A DNA stretch of 64,000 nucleotides from Prevotellaceae bacterium UBA3627 (GTDB lineage: Bacteria > Bacteroidota > Bacteroidia > Bacteroidales > Bacteroidaceae), in assembly GCA_002373375.1 (NCBI GenBank), contig DFLE01000004.1, positions 13,118-77,117 of the forward strand, read 5' to 3'. Positions within the stretch are counted from its first letter, which is position 1. Each line of letters begins with the position of its first letter. Positions 8,901 through 17,240 of this stretch are shown piece by piece. The position numbers and the translations under genes are program-made. The notes under the pieces were generated by a model. That model was not told the origin of the DNA. It was given only the letters and a program-made list of their open reading frames with translations, and did not search any database.

Positions 8901-8945
8901 AAAACCAGCGCCACATTATCAAGTAATGAGCGCTGGTTTTTATTT
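8901..8945 (+). terminator. Terminator in the 8.8-9.1 kb gap
   Basis: AAAACCAGCGC pairs with GCGCTGGTTTT around an 18-nt loop, with T-runs on both sides, so it can serve the toxin operon and, on the other strand, the convergent lipoprotein gene. The rest of 8791-9106 shows no gene. Confidence 0.85.
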
Positions 8946-9106
8946 TCAATTATGTTCATGGTTCAGATAGAAACACCTTGCCATGGAATAGTCATCTTCA
9001 GGAAAAAGATTGTTTGATTTCATATTTTACGTTTCATATTTTATGAAATATAAAGTTTATTCAAATGAATGATAGAACTTGAATCCTTACTGCATTATAC
9101 ACGCGA

Positions 9107-9946
9107 TCAATACGGTGCTACAGGTCTTATGTAACGACTTACACTTAAATATCCTCCTTCATCACGTGAAGATATCTCACACACAACTGCCTCATCATTT
9201 GAAAGAAAATATCTTTTATTACCCGTAGCATTTATGACTCCATTATCTGTCGGATACCAAATCCAATCGGTATCAGAATAATACTCATAAGTTTTTGCAT
9301 TCGCTAATAGCTGTTCTAACATAGTTCTATTTATTGGGGTATTGTCATACAATGCCACTTCTCCCTTTGCTGTATTAAGATTCTTAGCCATTTTAATCTT
9401 TTCACGTACCACATCAGCCTCAATAATACCTTCAGACGCATACTCTGAGGCAGTACCAACTCGCAATACTGTGGCCTTATCATTTCCAACTCGACTTCTT
9501 GAATGATAATTTCCACGTGGTATATATATTTTATTGCCATTCGGGCCTGTTACGATAGCACAACCTCTCTCACCAAGATATTGATCATATCTCCAAGTAC
9601 ATTTCTGTACGAGTTCTAGAATCTCTACTTTCATAGGCCTGCGCCAAGGTGCCCCCCATTCTCCTGTTACAACATCATAGCTATCAAATTTACTATCTGA
9701 TGTGTACTCGTATGAGGTACCACGATTATACATTCCCGGTCCAGACTGAGATGCGCCCCAATTACATGTAGCCCATCTTACGCTTAATCCCAAATCTACA
9801 TATTGATGATCGTTTATTGCTCCGTTACTTACACTGCCACTACCACTACCAAAGTCCTCATTTTCATTACCTTTTGAACAAGAGGATATGTTCACCATGA
9901 ATGCCATTCCCATTATAAAGGATGCAAATAATTTTATCTTTTTCAT
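9107..9946 (-). CDS. Lipoprotein with Fibrobacter-paralogous-like domain
   Basis: Surface or periplasmic lipoprotein of unknown role. Residues 1-23 are a lipoprotein signal ending in ISSC. After a glycine/serine linker comes YVDLGLSVRWATCNWGAS, the hallmark opening of the domain first named for Fibrobacter succinogenes paralogous proteins, common in Bacteroidales lipoproteins. The end, near SVSRYIRPV, also fits. The middle (residues 165-215) is a charged helical insertion not typical of the domain. It follows a 108-residue gene by 12 nt. A protein with a related domain is encoded at 58140-58838. Confidence 0.8.
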   Translation of the reverse strand: MKKIKLFASFIMGMAFMVNISSCSKGNENEDFGSGSGSVSNGAINDHQYVDLGLSVRWATCNWGASQSGPGMYNRGTSYEYTSDSKFDSYDVVTGEWGAPWRRPMKVEILELVQKCTWRYDQYLGERGCAIVTGPNGNKIYIPRGNYHSRSRVGNDKATVLRVGTASEYASEGIIEADVVREKIKMAKNLNTAKGEVALYDNTPINRTMLEQLLANAKTYEYYSDTDWIWYPTDNGVINATGNKRYFLSNDEAVVCEISSRDEGGYLSVSRYIRPVAPY

Positions 9947-9958
9947 AATCTGTAAATT

Positions 9959-10285
9959 TTAATCTTTAATACTCTTATATTTCTCAATAAATTTTTGAAT
10001 GCACTTTCCTGTTTCAGAGTCTAGTCCATACTTAACTATATTAGACGTTAAAGCCATCGGGCACCGACTAAAGTAATCAACCAAAACAGGCCTTTTCATC
10101 AATTCTTGAAGTTGAAACAAAGCATCCTCTTTCTCTTTTTTACTACTCGCACAACAATACCTGTTGTAATCATTTTCTAACATAGCACCAAACCTTTTCA
10201 ATTCTTCTACTTCCATACTTAAACATTGTTTTATATGCCCTATGACACCCCAGTTCAGAGCTATTACTATTTTTTGTTTCCACAT
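9959..10285 (-). CDS. Hypothetical 108-residue protein
   Basis: Not recognised. The protein is mostly helical and charged, with cysteines near residues 23, 45-46, 76 and 95. There is no signal peptide. An alternative start at the internal methionine at residue 24 (MEVEELKRF) would give a more regular soluble helical protein, and no Shine-Dalgarno sequence decides between them. It precedes the lipoprotein gene by 12 nt, so the two probably form one unit. A long inverted repeat lies just upstream. Confidence 0.6.
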   Translation of the reverse strand: MWKQKIVIALNWGVIGHIKQCLSMEVEELKRFGAMLENDYNRYCCASSKKEKEDALFQLQELMKRPVLVDYFSRCPMALTSNIVKYGLDSETGKCIQKFIEKYKSIKD

Positions 10286-10293
10286 AAAGAAAA

Positions 10294-10377
10294 ACGTGGG
10301 TATCCACTCGTTTACTCGTCTGCTATCTGAGGCCTACCACAGCCCACGTTGGTTGACGAGTAGAGTGATACCCACGT
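10294..10377. repeat. Imperfect long inverted repeat
   Basis: The left arm starts ACGTGGGTATC and ends ACTCGTC (10294-10320). The right arm, GACGAGTAGAGTG then ATACCCACGT (10355-10377), is its reverse complement with a few insertions. The loop is about 34 nt. It lies between the 108-residue gene and a gene-free kilobase. Confidence 0.75.
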
Positions 10378-10402
10378 ATATACTGAACATATATCCCATC
10401 AA

Positions 10403-10439
10403 GTGTGCATAGAAGACCAGTATCTGTCTTCTAGCACAC
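10403..10439. repeat. Interrupted hairpin
   Basis: GTGTGC-AT-AGAAGAC pairs with GTCTTCT-A-GCACAC around an 8-nt loop. No T-run follows, so it is not a typical terminator. Confidence 0.7.
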
Positions 10440-10973
10440 TACGGGAACACTATATCAGCATCCACGTGGCATCAAACTCTGCATTGCCTATGACCAACGT
10501 ACTGATTGTGGTAATTTCAGATAGCCAATTGACAAAGCATCGTGTGACGCTTTTTCATATATGTAGTGAAATGTCAGTCTTAATATGTTTCTCTCTAAAA
10601 ACACAACTGATATTTTCTACTGCGAATATACGAACTTTTTGCGAATCATCAAAATTTTTCTTAAAAAAATCAAAAGATTAACTGAGAATACATATAACAT
10701 AAAAACAGCCAAGCGCCATAATACCGTAATAGTCTCTGATTTGTCCTTACATTTTTCACTTCACGAAACGAATCTACACTAACCAAGAATTCCATTAAGA
10801 GGCTTTTTGTTACTTTTCCTGTCCTTTTCCTTACACTTTGATTTCCGCAACCATCATTTCCTTGCGCTGTACGATTTTGTTTTCCATCCGTTTTCGTACA
10901 GCCAAAAATAGATAATTATGCAAATAACTGATAATTAGCGTTTTATTTTTCAGAGCTAAATTTTCTCACTCTG
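10440..10973. other. Gene-free AT-rich stretch
   Basis: No convincing coding region on either strand. Between two hairpins on the left and a 22-bp repeat array on the right, the sequence is AT-rich with no promoter or remnant that I recognise. Confidence 0.5.
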
Positions 10974-11083
10974 AAAGCTATCAAATCACGTCGTAAAAGC
11001 TATCATTTCGCATTGTCAAAGCATAGCTTTCATGAGATGAAATCTATCACTTCACAATGTAAAAGCTATGCTTTCACATCCTA
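10974..11083 (+). repeat. 22-bp AAAGCTAT repeat array, copy 1 (five units)
   Basis: Units begin at 10974, 10996, 11018, 11040 and 11062, spaced by exactly 22 bp. Consensus over all three arrays is AAAGCTATCnYTTYACnnnG plus two bases. Each unit has an AAAGC...GCTTT-like quasi-palindrome. The last unit is AAAGCTATGCTTTCAC, as in the other arrays. A terminator-like hairpin follows 33 bp later. Confidence 0.85.
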
Positions 11084-11115
11084 AGAGCTGTTTTTACCCC
11101 TAAATACACCTATAG

Positions 11116-11160
11116 AAATGCCGTCAGAAGCTCTATTTTGAGTTTTCTGACGGCATTTTT
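11116..11160. terminator. Dispersed terminator-like hairpin, copy 1
   Basis: AAATGCCGTCAGAA pairs with TTCTGACGGCATTT, with inner CTC/GAG pairs, and is followed by TTTTT. A near-identical hairpin is at 17121-17167, with the A-T pair at the base changed to G-C. Confidence 0.85.
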
Positions 11161-11275
11161 CGTTTTGACACTTTGTAAACAAAAACCGCACAAATACTAT
11201 CAAAATGTCAATACACCCGCTGTATAATCCTTCACAAGTAAAAAAATCGCTTGACACGAAACTATTTCTTCCTTT

Positions 11276-11309
11276 TTTGCATAAAATTCAAAAAAAAATC
11301 ATACATTTG
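11276..11309 (+). promoter_or_regulatory. Promoter of the type IX cargo gene
   Basis: TTTG at 11276-11279 and TACATTTG at 11302-11309, spaced by 22 bp, lie 63 nt before the start codon. Confidence 0.6.
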
Positions 11310-11372
11310 CATTTGACTTAATAATTCAGACTATTAAGCGAATGGAGAAAATCACCATAGAATTCGAATAAG

Positions 11373-12182
11373 ATGAGGAAATTATTTTTAATTGCAACAT
11401 TCATTACGCTTGCTGTCGGCATCAGTCAAGCTCAAATTATCAATGAAAACTTTGAAAGCGGACTGCCTACGAGTGCCTCTGCCTATGACACTAAAGTCAA
11501 CCTGTCGTCAGGCGAATGGACATTAAACAATGTTTATGGCAAAAAGGATAACGACAACTTGCGAGCCGTAATATATCAGGGGGGATATCTCATCACTCCC
11601 GTCCTCGACCGCCCAGGAACAATAACATTCGTTCATCGTACATCAGGCAGTAACAAACACATTGTCGTGGAAAAATCCACCGACGGCGGTTCAACATGGA
11701 CAAAAATTACGGAGGTCACGGTAAATTCATCAACACCTTACGGCAAAACCACCTGTAACTCCAATTCCGCAGAGGACGACACGGAAGTGCTCATTAAGTT
11801 CACAGAAACAGAAACAGACGGCTCTGTAATATATCTTGACAATGTTATCATAAACCAAGGTAGCGTCAGTGGTTATGGCGGTGGCGGAGGAGGAGGCGAT
11901 ATGCCAGTAACAGGAATACAACCTGTAATTGACAATGACGCAGACTTGTCACTGAGTGTTGACAACGGAAACATCATATATTCTACACCTAAGGGCGGCC
12001 ATGTAAGTTTAGACATCCTGACACAGGACGGCCACAAGGTATGCACTGTAGTCAACCAGCCCACAACTGAAGGCGGAAAACGCACTACACCTGTAAAGCA
12101 GAACATAAAACAGGGTGTTTACATCGTTAGGCTGACATTCAACGGCATCCAGACTAAGTGCATAAAAATGACTATGGAATAA
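11373..12182 (+). CDS. Secreted protein with type IX secretion C-terminal domain
   Basis: Likely substrate of the type IX secretion system encoded at 35-42 kb. Residues 1-20 are a cleavable signal peptide ending SQAQ. Residues 22-165 form a beta-rich domain with NENFESG and a C-terminal VIYLDNVII strand, the pattern of cell-surface jellyroll or choice-of-anchor domains that often precede sorting tails. A run of seven glycines (about 171-178) links to the C-terminal ~75 residues, which end with IKQGVYIVRLTFNG and a final basic strand, the type A sorting signal. The gene has its own promoter, and a small membrane-protein gene follows after 13 nt. The ligand or activity is unknown. Confidence 0.82.
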   Translation: MRKLFLIATFITLAVGISQAQIINENFESGLPTSASAYDTKVNLSSGEWTLNNVYGKKDNDNLRAVIYQGGYLITPVLDRPGTITFVHRTSGSNKHIVVEKSTDGGSTWTKITEVTVNSSTPYGKTTCNSNSAEDDTEVLIKFTETETDGSVIYLDNVIINQGSVSGYGGGGGGGDMPVTGIQPVIDNDADLSLSVDNGNIIYSTPKGGHVSLDILTQDGHKVCTVVNQPTTEGGKRTTPVKQNIKQGVYIVRLTFNGIQTKCIKMTME

Positions 12183-12195
12183 GGGAACTAAGGCG

Positions 12196-12549
12196 ATGAT
12201 ATATTCGATAATAGGACTGATAGTATATTCAATAATGGGGCTGGGAGTGTATCTGGCATTACGACTCCGCGAGAAATGTGAGAAAGAATACACCTTGATA
12301 CCAAAGGACTACAAAGGTAAGAAAATATGTTTTGCTCTCTGCATACTCTTTGCTCTCCCCATAATAGCGTATCCACTGACTCTCATTGCTGACATTATGT
12401 TGTTTGACGCTCCCGGCTCAGAGTATAACGTCCTGACGTGGTTAGTATTCACCTTATTGGTTTTCTATCCTGTACCCTTACTTGCTATTGACTTACTGAT
12501 TATACATTTATTCAAACACAGTTGTGCGATACGAAACAAGAAACATTAA
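12196..12549 (+). CDS. Small polytopic membrane protein, unknown
   Basis: A 117-residue protein with three hydrophobic segments (about residues 2-22, 45-68 and 80-108) and basic loops. No family was recognised. It follows the type IX cargo gene by 13 nt and is probably cotranscribed. Its TAA stop is the first part of the -7 box of the next gene. Confidence 0.65.
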   Translation: MIYSIIGLIVYSIMGLGVYLALRLREKCEKEYTLIPKDYKGKKICFALCILFALPIIAYPLTLIADIMLFDAPGSEYNVLTWLVFTLLVFYPVPLLAIDLLIIHLFKHSCAIRNKKH

Positions 12550-12554
12550 TTTTG
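12522..12554 (+). promoter_or_regulatory. Promoter of the DUF2264 gene overlapping the upstream stop codon
   Basis: TTG at 12522-12524 and TAATTTTG at 12547-12554 are spaced by 22 bp. The box uses the upstream TAA stop. The start codon is 31 nt downstream. Confidence 0.6.
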
Positions 12555-12585
12555 CAAACGAACAAATAAATAAAGCGTAAACAAT

Positions 12586-13836
12586 ATGAGAAATAAGATT
12601 CTACTCTCTTTATTAGTCTTGAGTATGTCGTTGTATTCAGGCATTGCAGAGGCGGCAAAGAAACAGCAGACAGACCGTGAATACTGGGCAGAGCAGGCAT
12701 ACAGACTGGCAGCACCGGTGCTGGAGCCTATGTCGCGCGGTATGCTCTCAACAGAGATGCAGATAGAGGTGAGTCCTTCATTTGACAAGCGTGACAAGCG
12801 CGTGACATATATGGAGTGCTTCGGCAGACTCATGGCAGGCATTTCACCATGGCTCTCTCTGCCTGACGATGACACTGCTGAGGGTAAGCAGCGCAAGCAG
12901 TTGCGCGAGTGGGCACTGAAGAGCTATGCCCATGCCGTTGACCCGCAATCAAAGGACTATCTGCTATGGCGCAAGGAGGGACAGCCGCTCGTGGATGCCG
13001 CATACATAGCAGAAAGCCTGTTGCGTGGCTATGACGCACTGTGGCTGCCGCTCGACTCCGTAACCAAGGCACGCTACATTGACGAGTTTACACGCCTGCG
13101 CCGTGTGGAGCCACCTTACACTAACTGGTTGCTGTTCGCCTCTACGATAGAGTCATTCCTCGCAAAGGCTGGAGCACCATACGACCAGTACAGGGTGAAC
13201 GGAGCCGTACGCAAGGTTGAGGAATGGTACGTGGGCGATGGTTGGTACAGTGACGGTGAAGGTACATTTGCCTTCGACTACTACAGCAGTTTCGTGTTCC
13301 ATGCCATGTACCTCGAGACTCTCGGCACCATGCGTGACGTGAGAGGCTATGGCTGGAAGATAAACTACCGTGACTACTACAACCGCGCACTTAAACGCTG
13401 TCAGAAATACAGCATAATACTTGAGCGGTTCATATCACCCGACGGCACATTCCCTGTATTCGGGCGCAGCATACCTTACCGCCTCGCTGCCATGCAACCA
13501 CTGGCGCTGATGGCATGGTACCAGACACTGCCGCAGGAGCTGAGCAACGGACAGGTGCGCGCTGCCCTCACGAAGGTAATGCACCGTATGTGGGACGCAC
13601 CGGGAAACTATAACGAGAAGGGTTTCCTGACGATAGGCTTCTGCGGTCGTCAGCCTGAGGTGGCAGACTGGTACACCAACAACGGTTCGCTATATATCAC
13701 CTCAGAGGTATTGCTGCCATTGGGACTGCCTGCCGACCACCCGTTCTGGACCTGCCCAGCAGAGAAATGGACGCAGGTAAAGGCATGGGGCGGAGAGCCG
13801 TTCCCTAAAGACCATATATGGGAAGATAAGAAATAA
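12586..13836 (+). CDS. DUF2264 domain protein, secreted
   Basis: Residues 1-23 are a signal peptide (ends AEAA). The rest is an alpha/alpha-barrel-type protein of the DUF2264 family, seen in the motifs MECFGRLMAGISPWL near 70, PPYTNWLLFASTIE near 180, WYVGDGWYSDGEG near 217 and GTFPVFGRSIPYR near 290. Relatives are suspected or shown to act on glycans as hydrolases or lyases; the exact activity here is not readable. The 416-residue length is typical. It is a single-gene unit with its own promoter and a strong terminator. Confidence 0.87.
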   Translation: MRNKILLSLLVLSMSLYSGIAEAAKKQQTDREYWAEQAYRLAAPVLEPMSRGMLSTEMQIEVSPSFDKRDKRVTYMECFGRLMAGISPWLSLPDDDTAEGKQRKQLREWALKSYAHAVDPQSKDYLLWRKEGQPLVDAAYIAESLLRGYDALWLPLDSVTKARYIDEFTRLRRVEPPYTNWLLFASTIESFLAKAGAPYDQYRVNGAVRKVEEWYVGDGWYSDGEGTFAFDYYSSFVFHAMYLETLGTMRDVRGYGWKINYRDYYNRALKRCQKYSIILERFISPDGTFPVFGRSIPYRLAAMQPLALMAWYQTLPQELSNGQVRAALTKVMHRMWDAPGNYNEKGFLTIGFCGRQPEVADWYTNNGSLYITSEVLLPLGLPADHPFWTCPAEKWTQVKAWGGEPFPKDHIWEDKK

Positions 13837-13858
13837 CTGTACTCAAGCTATAAAACAA

Positions 13859-13906
13859 ATGGCGCAGACATGAGGCAACACACCTCATATCTGCGCCATG
13901 CTTTTT
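13859..13906. terminator. Bidirectional terminator between convergent genes
   Basis: ATGGCGCAGA-CATGAGG pairs with CCTCAT-A-TCTGCGCCAT around a 7-nt loop, then CTTTTT. It separates the DUF2264 gene from the convergent YkvA gene. Confidence 0.9.
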
Positions 13907-13916
13907 GCAACAACAC

Positions 13917-14294
13917 TCAGAAATCAATGTCTATGTCAACATTATCAAACCACGAGCACAATTTCTCTCGTGCACGCTGCTTCACCTCTGGTGTTATATT
14001 TGAGCTGACTGTATGCAGCACATACACCAATGCAGCTAAGTCATCTGAATAGCCCATGCCGAGTATTGCGTCAGGTATCAAGTCCACCGGCAAGATAAAA
14101 TAGCCCAATGCGCCATATAGCCTCGCCTTCTCCTTGAAGGACAAGGTATCAGACTGAACGGCATAGAAGGCCACAAGCACAGCATAAGCCATCTTGATGC
14201 CAGCCTTGCGCGCTATCTTGGAAAGTTTCTCCTTGAGCCCCTGCTCTGAATACTCACTGCCAAAGCTCTCTATCTTTATAGGTACGTTTTCCAT
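13917..14294 (-). CDS. YkvA-family (DUF1232) protein
   Basis: The conserved DUF1232 core is LYGALGYFILPVDLIPD at about residues 58-74, followed by GYSDDLAALVYVL. The N-terminal 30 residues are a charged helix. The family consists of small membrane-associated proteins of unknown function. It is a single-gene unit with a promoter about 20 nt upstream of the start. Confidence 0.9.
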   Translation of the reverse strand: MENVPIKIESFGSEYSEQGLKEKLSKIARKAGIKMAYAVLVAFYAVQSDTLSFKEKARLYGALGYFILPVDLIPDAILGMGYSDDLAALVYVLHTVSSNITPEVKQRAREKLCSWFDNVDIDIDF

Positions 14295-14313
14295 CTTTTA
14301 CAGTTATATGCTG

Positions 14314-14321
14314 CAAATGTA
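14314..14321 (-). promoter_or_regulatory. -7 box of the YkvA gene
   Basis: On the minus strand TACATTTG lies 20 nt before the start codon. The -33 element is unclear. Confidence 0.45.
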
Positions 14322-14392
14322 TCTATTATTTTCCTTACCAACACATGAAAACAGAAGAAATAAGGCACTGAAAGAAAAAAAACTTACGTTAT

Positions 14393-14423
14393 TTTGGTAT
14401 GTAATAAAAAAAACGTAACTTTG
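14393..14423 (+). promoter_or_regulatory. Promoter of the MsbA-like exporter, with almost no leader
   Basis: TTTG at 14393-14396 and TAACTTTG at 14416-14423 are spaced by 19 bp. Transcription should begin about 14428-14431, 2-5 nt before the ATG at 14433, so the mRNA is nearly leaderless. This also excludes any start inside the promoter. Confidence 0.75.
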
Positions 14424-14432
14424 CATCTAATT

Positions 14433-16265
14433 ATGAAACAATTTCTGCAGATAATGCGACGTTATCTCAGCCCCTACAAGTCTTCACTCGTATGGGCTGT
14501 GGTCCTCAACATCTATTCACAGGTAATGAATGTGGTATCGTTTGTTGTCTTGATACCGATACTCAACATACTATTCCAAATAGACCAGAAGGTTTATCAT
14601 TATCAGGAGTGGACATGGTCAACACTCAACAAAGACTTGCTCGTCAACAACGGCTACGCATACGTTCAGGAGCTGATGGCACAACACGGAGCATTTGTCA
14701 CACTGTGCATCATGGGCGGCGGACTGGTTGTCATGACACTGCTCAAGACTCTCGGATATTTTGCCTCGCTCTTTGTCATGCTGCCGCTGCGCACCGGCAT
14801 AGTGAAGGACATACGTATGGAGCTGTACCGCAAGGTACTATCACTGCCGTTGGCTTTCTTCTCATCTGAGCGCAGGGGCGACATCATAGCACGCATGAGC
14901 TCTGACGTAGGACAGGTGGAGAGTTCTCTCACCAGCTCCATAGATATGCTGATACGCCACCCTATAGCTATCATAATATGTTTTGCTACCATGATATTCG
15001 TAAGTTGGCAACTTACCCTGTTTGTCATCGTCGTGGCACCAATAGCAGGCATAATAATGGGACAGGTAAGCAAGCGCCTTAAAGCTCAGGGGACCACTGC
15101 ACAAAGGCTGTGGGGCAACATACTGTCACAACTTGACGAGACACTCGGCGGACTGCGTATCATCAAGGCTTTCATTGCCGAGAAGAAGATGACAGACCGC
15201 TTTGAGGCTGTTAACAACACATATCGTAACGCCGTCATCACAGTGTCAGCACGTCAGTCACTGGCCCACCCCATGTCTGAGTTCCTCGGAACAGTCATCA
15301 TTGTAATAGTTCTGCTTTTCGGCGGATGGCTCATACTTACCGGCTCACGCCTTATCGACGCCTCCACCTTCATATTCTACATGGTGATACTCTACAGCGT
15401 CATCAATCCACTGAAAGAGTTTACAAGAGCTATATACCAGGTTCCTCTCGGTCTGGCATCCATGGACCGTATTGACTTCATACTCAAGGCTGAGAACCCA
15501 ATCAAGGAACAGCCGGAACCTAAGCAGCTCAACGCCTTCACTGACAAGGTGGAGCTTAAAGATGTAAGTTTCCATTACGTTGAGGGACGTGACGTACTGA
15601 AGCACATAAACCTCACCGTAGAAAAAGGCAGGACCATTGCTCTCGTGGGACAGTCAGGCTCTGGCAAGTCAACACTCGTTGACCTCATACCTCGTTACCA
15701 CGATGTATGCAGCGGCCAGATACTCATTGACGGCAAGGACATACGCGAGGTTGGCATCAGTGACCTGCGCCAGCTCATAGGCAACGTAAACCAGGAGGCC
15801 ATACTCTTCAACGACACTTTCTACAACAACATAACATTCGGCGTGGAGAATGCCACGATGGAGCAGGTGATAGAAGCGGCAAAGATTGCCAATGCCCATG
15901 ACTTCATCATGGAGAGCGAGCACGGATATGACACCCTGATTGGTGACCGTGGCGGTCGCTTGTCTGGTGGTCAGCGCCAGCGCATCAGCATAGCCCGTGC
16001 CATACTGAAGAACCCTCCAATCTTGATACTCGACGAGGCCACCTCAGCACTCGACACAGAGTCAGAGCGACTGGTGCAGGAAGCTTTGGAGAGACTGATG
16101 AAGAGTCGCACCACTGTGGCCATAGCCCACCGCCTGTCAACCATCAAGAACGCAGACGAGATATATGTGCTTTACGAAGGTGAGATAGTGGAGTGCGGCC
16201 AACACGACGAGCTGATAGCCAAGAACGGCTACTACAAACGCCTGTATGATATGCAACAGTTATAG
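14433..16265 (+). CDS. MsbA-like ABC exporter (lipid A/glycolipid flippase)
   Basis: Half-transporter with fused membrane and ATPase domains that would work as a homodimer in the inner membrane. Six membrane helices occupy about residues 15-330. The nucleotide-binding domain follows, with Walker A GQSGSGKST near 405, Q-loop NQEAILF, signature LSGGQRQR near 510, Walker B ILILDEATSALD and the H-loop AHRLSTI. The 610-residue length is typical of MsbA/lipid exporters. Its position in front of glycosyltransferase genes, with lpxL nearby, suggests lipid A or lipid-linked glycan flipping, but multidrug export cannot be excluded. The next gene starts 26 nt after its stop. Confidence 0.9.
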   Translation: MKQFLQIMRRYLSPYKSSLVWAVVLNIYSQVMNVVSFVVLIPILNILFQIDQKVYHYQEWTWSTLNKDLLVNNGYAYVQELMAQHGAFVTLCIMGGGLVVMTLLKTLGYFASLFVMLPLRTGIVKDIRMELYRKVLSLPLAFFSSERRGDIIARMSSDVGQVESSLTSSIDMLIRHPIAIIICFATMIFVSWQLTLFVIVVAPIAGIIMGQVSKRLKAQGTTAQRLWGNILSQLDETLGGLRIIKAFIAEKKMTDRFEAVNNTYRNAVITVSARQSLAHPMSEFLGTVIIVIVLLFGGWLILTGSRLIDASTFIFYMVILYSVINPLKEFTRAIYQVPLGLASMDRIDFILKAENPIKEQPEPKQLNAFTDKVELKDVSFHYVEGRDVLKHINLTVEKGRTIALVGQSGSGKSTLVDLIPRYHDVCSGQILIDGKDIREVGISDLRQLIGNVNQEAILFNDTFYNNITFGVENATMEQVIEAAKIANAHDFIMESEHGYDTLIGDRGGRLSGGQRQRISIARAILKNPPILILDEATSALDTESERLVQEALERLMKSRTTVAIAHRLSTIKNADEIYVLYEGEIVECGQHDELIAKNGYYKRLYDMQQL

Positions 16266-16291
16266 AAGACCCCAAAACATAAAATCAATAT

Positions 16292-17092
16292 ATGACATTA
16301 TCCATTATAACTATTAATTACAATAACAAGAATGGTTTGCGTATGACCGCGGAAAGTATATTCCAGCAGTCTTGGCAAGACTACGAATGGATTGTTGTAG
16401 ATGGTGGTAGCATCGATGGCAGTGCGCAATATATATCATCTGTTAGTAATGAAACATCATGGTGGTGCAGCGAGAAGGATACTGGAGTTTACAATGCAAT
16501 GAATAAAGGAATCGCACATGCGCAAGGCGAATACCTGCTGTTTCTTAATAGTGGTGACACGTTATACCAACAAGACACATTGCAGAAGGTGTTTGACAAG
16601 CATACTGATGCAGATGTGCTTTATGGGAATGCCTTATTTGACAATGGGAAACGCCCGTCTGTTTTCAAATATGATGAGCAACTTACACTAAAGTCCTTAT
16701 ACAAGTATTCTGTTAATCACCAAAGCTCTTTTATCAAAACAAAACTTTTAAAAGAAAGGTCATATGACGAACGCTTTGCTATCACTGCAGACTGGAAACG
16801 CTTTATGGAAATGTTTCTGTCTGGATGCAAATTCGTTCACTTGCCATTCATAATAAGCCGATACGACACTCATGGCATCAGTTCCGTTAATCAGGACAAG
16901 GTAAGGAAAGAGCGTAAGCAATGGATAAAAGAACTAGTACCAAATTATGTGTCAGACGTGTTGGAAGACTGGGAATCTTTTCAAAACGACCAGTGTATAC
17001 AGACTCGCGAATTTCGTGACAAGAACCGACTGTTTCGTAGAATGATACGCTCGAACTTGCATTTAATCAGATGGCTTAACAAGATACTATAG
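16292..17092 (+). CDS. GT2-family glycosyltransferase
   Basis: GT-A fold transferase that adds a sugar to a surface glycan. It opens with SIITINYNN, then EWIVVDGGSIDGS with the nucleotide-sugar-binding acid pattern at residues 34-44, and YLLFLNSGDTLY where the usual DxD is replaced by NSGD. The 266-residue length fits WcaA-like enzymes. It has no membrane segment. It sits 26 nt after the ABC exporter gene and probably shares its transcript; a bidirectional hairpin follows. Confidence 0.88.
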   Translation: MTLSIITINYNNKNGLRMTAESIFQQSWQDYEWIVVDGGSIDGSAQYISSVSNETSWWCSEKDTGVYNAMNKGIAHAQGEYLLFLNSGDTLYQQDTLQKVFDKHTDADVLYGNALFDNGKRPSVFKYDEQLTLKSLYKYSVNHQSSFIKTKLLKERSYDERFAITADWKRFMEMFLSGCKFVHLPFIISRYDTHGISSVNQDKVRKERKQWIKELVPNYVSDVLEDWESFQNDQCIQTREFRDKNRLFRRMIRSNLHLIRWLNKIL

Positions 17093-17120
17093 GAAAGAGT
17101 ACAAAGAGTTCTACAATAAC

Positions 17121-17167
17121 AAAAGTGCCGTCAGAAACTCTATTTTGAGTTTTCTGACGGCACTTTT
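17121..17167. terminator. Dispersed terminator-like hairpin, copy 2, between convergent genes
   Basis: AAAAGTGCCGTCAGAAACTC pairs with GAGTTTTCTGACGGCACTTTT around TATTTT. The loop-side sequence is the same as in the copy at 11116-11160, while the closing pairs differ but still match. Confidence 0.9.
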
Positions 17168-17240
17168 ATTATAACAATATATTTCAGAAATAACGAATAT
17201 CGTTACAAAACGTCAAAGTGATTGACTGGTGAAGATGTAA

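Noticed and set aside
8805..9017. Small plus-strand frame after the PIN toxin
   Set aside because: It contains the terminator hairpin in its middle and has no recognisable features.
10974..11083. CRISPR-like array
   Set aside because: Units are contiguous at 22 bp with no unique spacers, no cas genes are near, and the repeated core is only about 9 bp.
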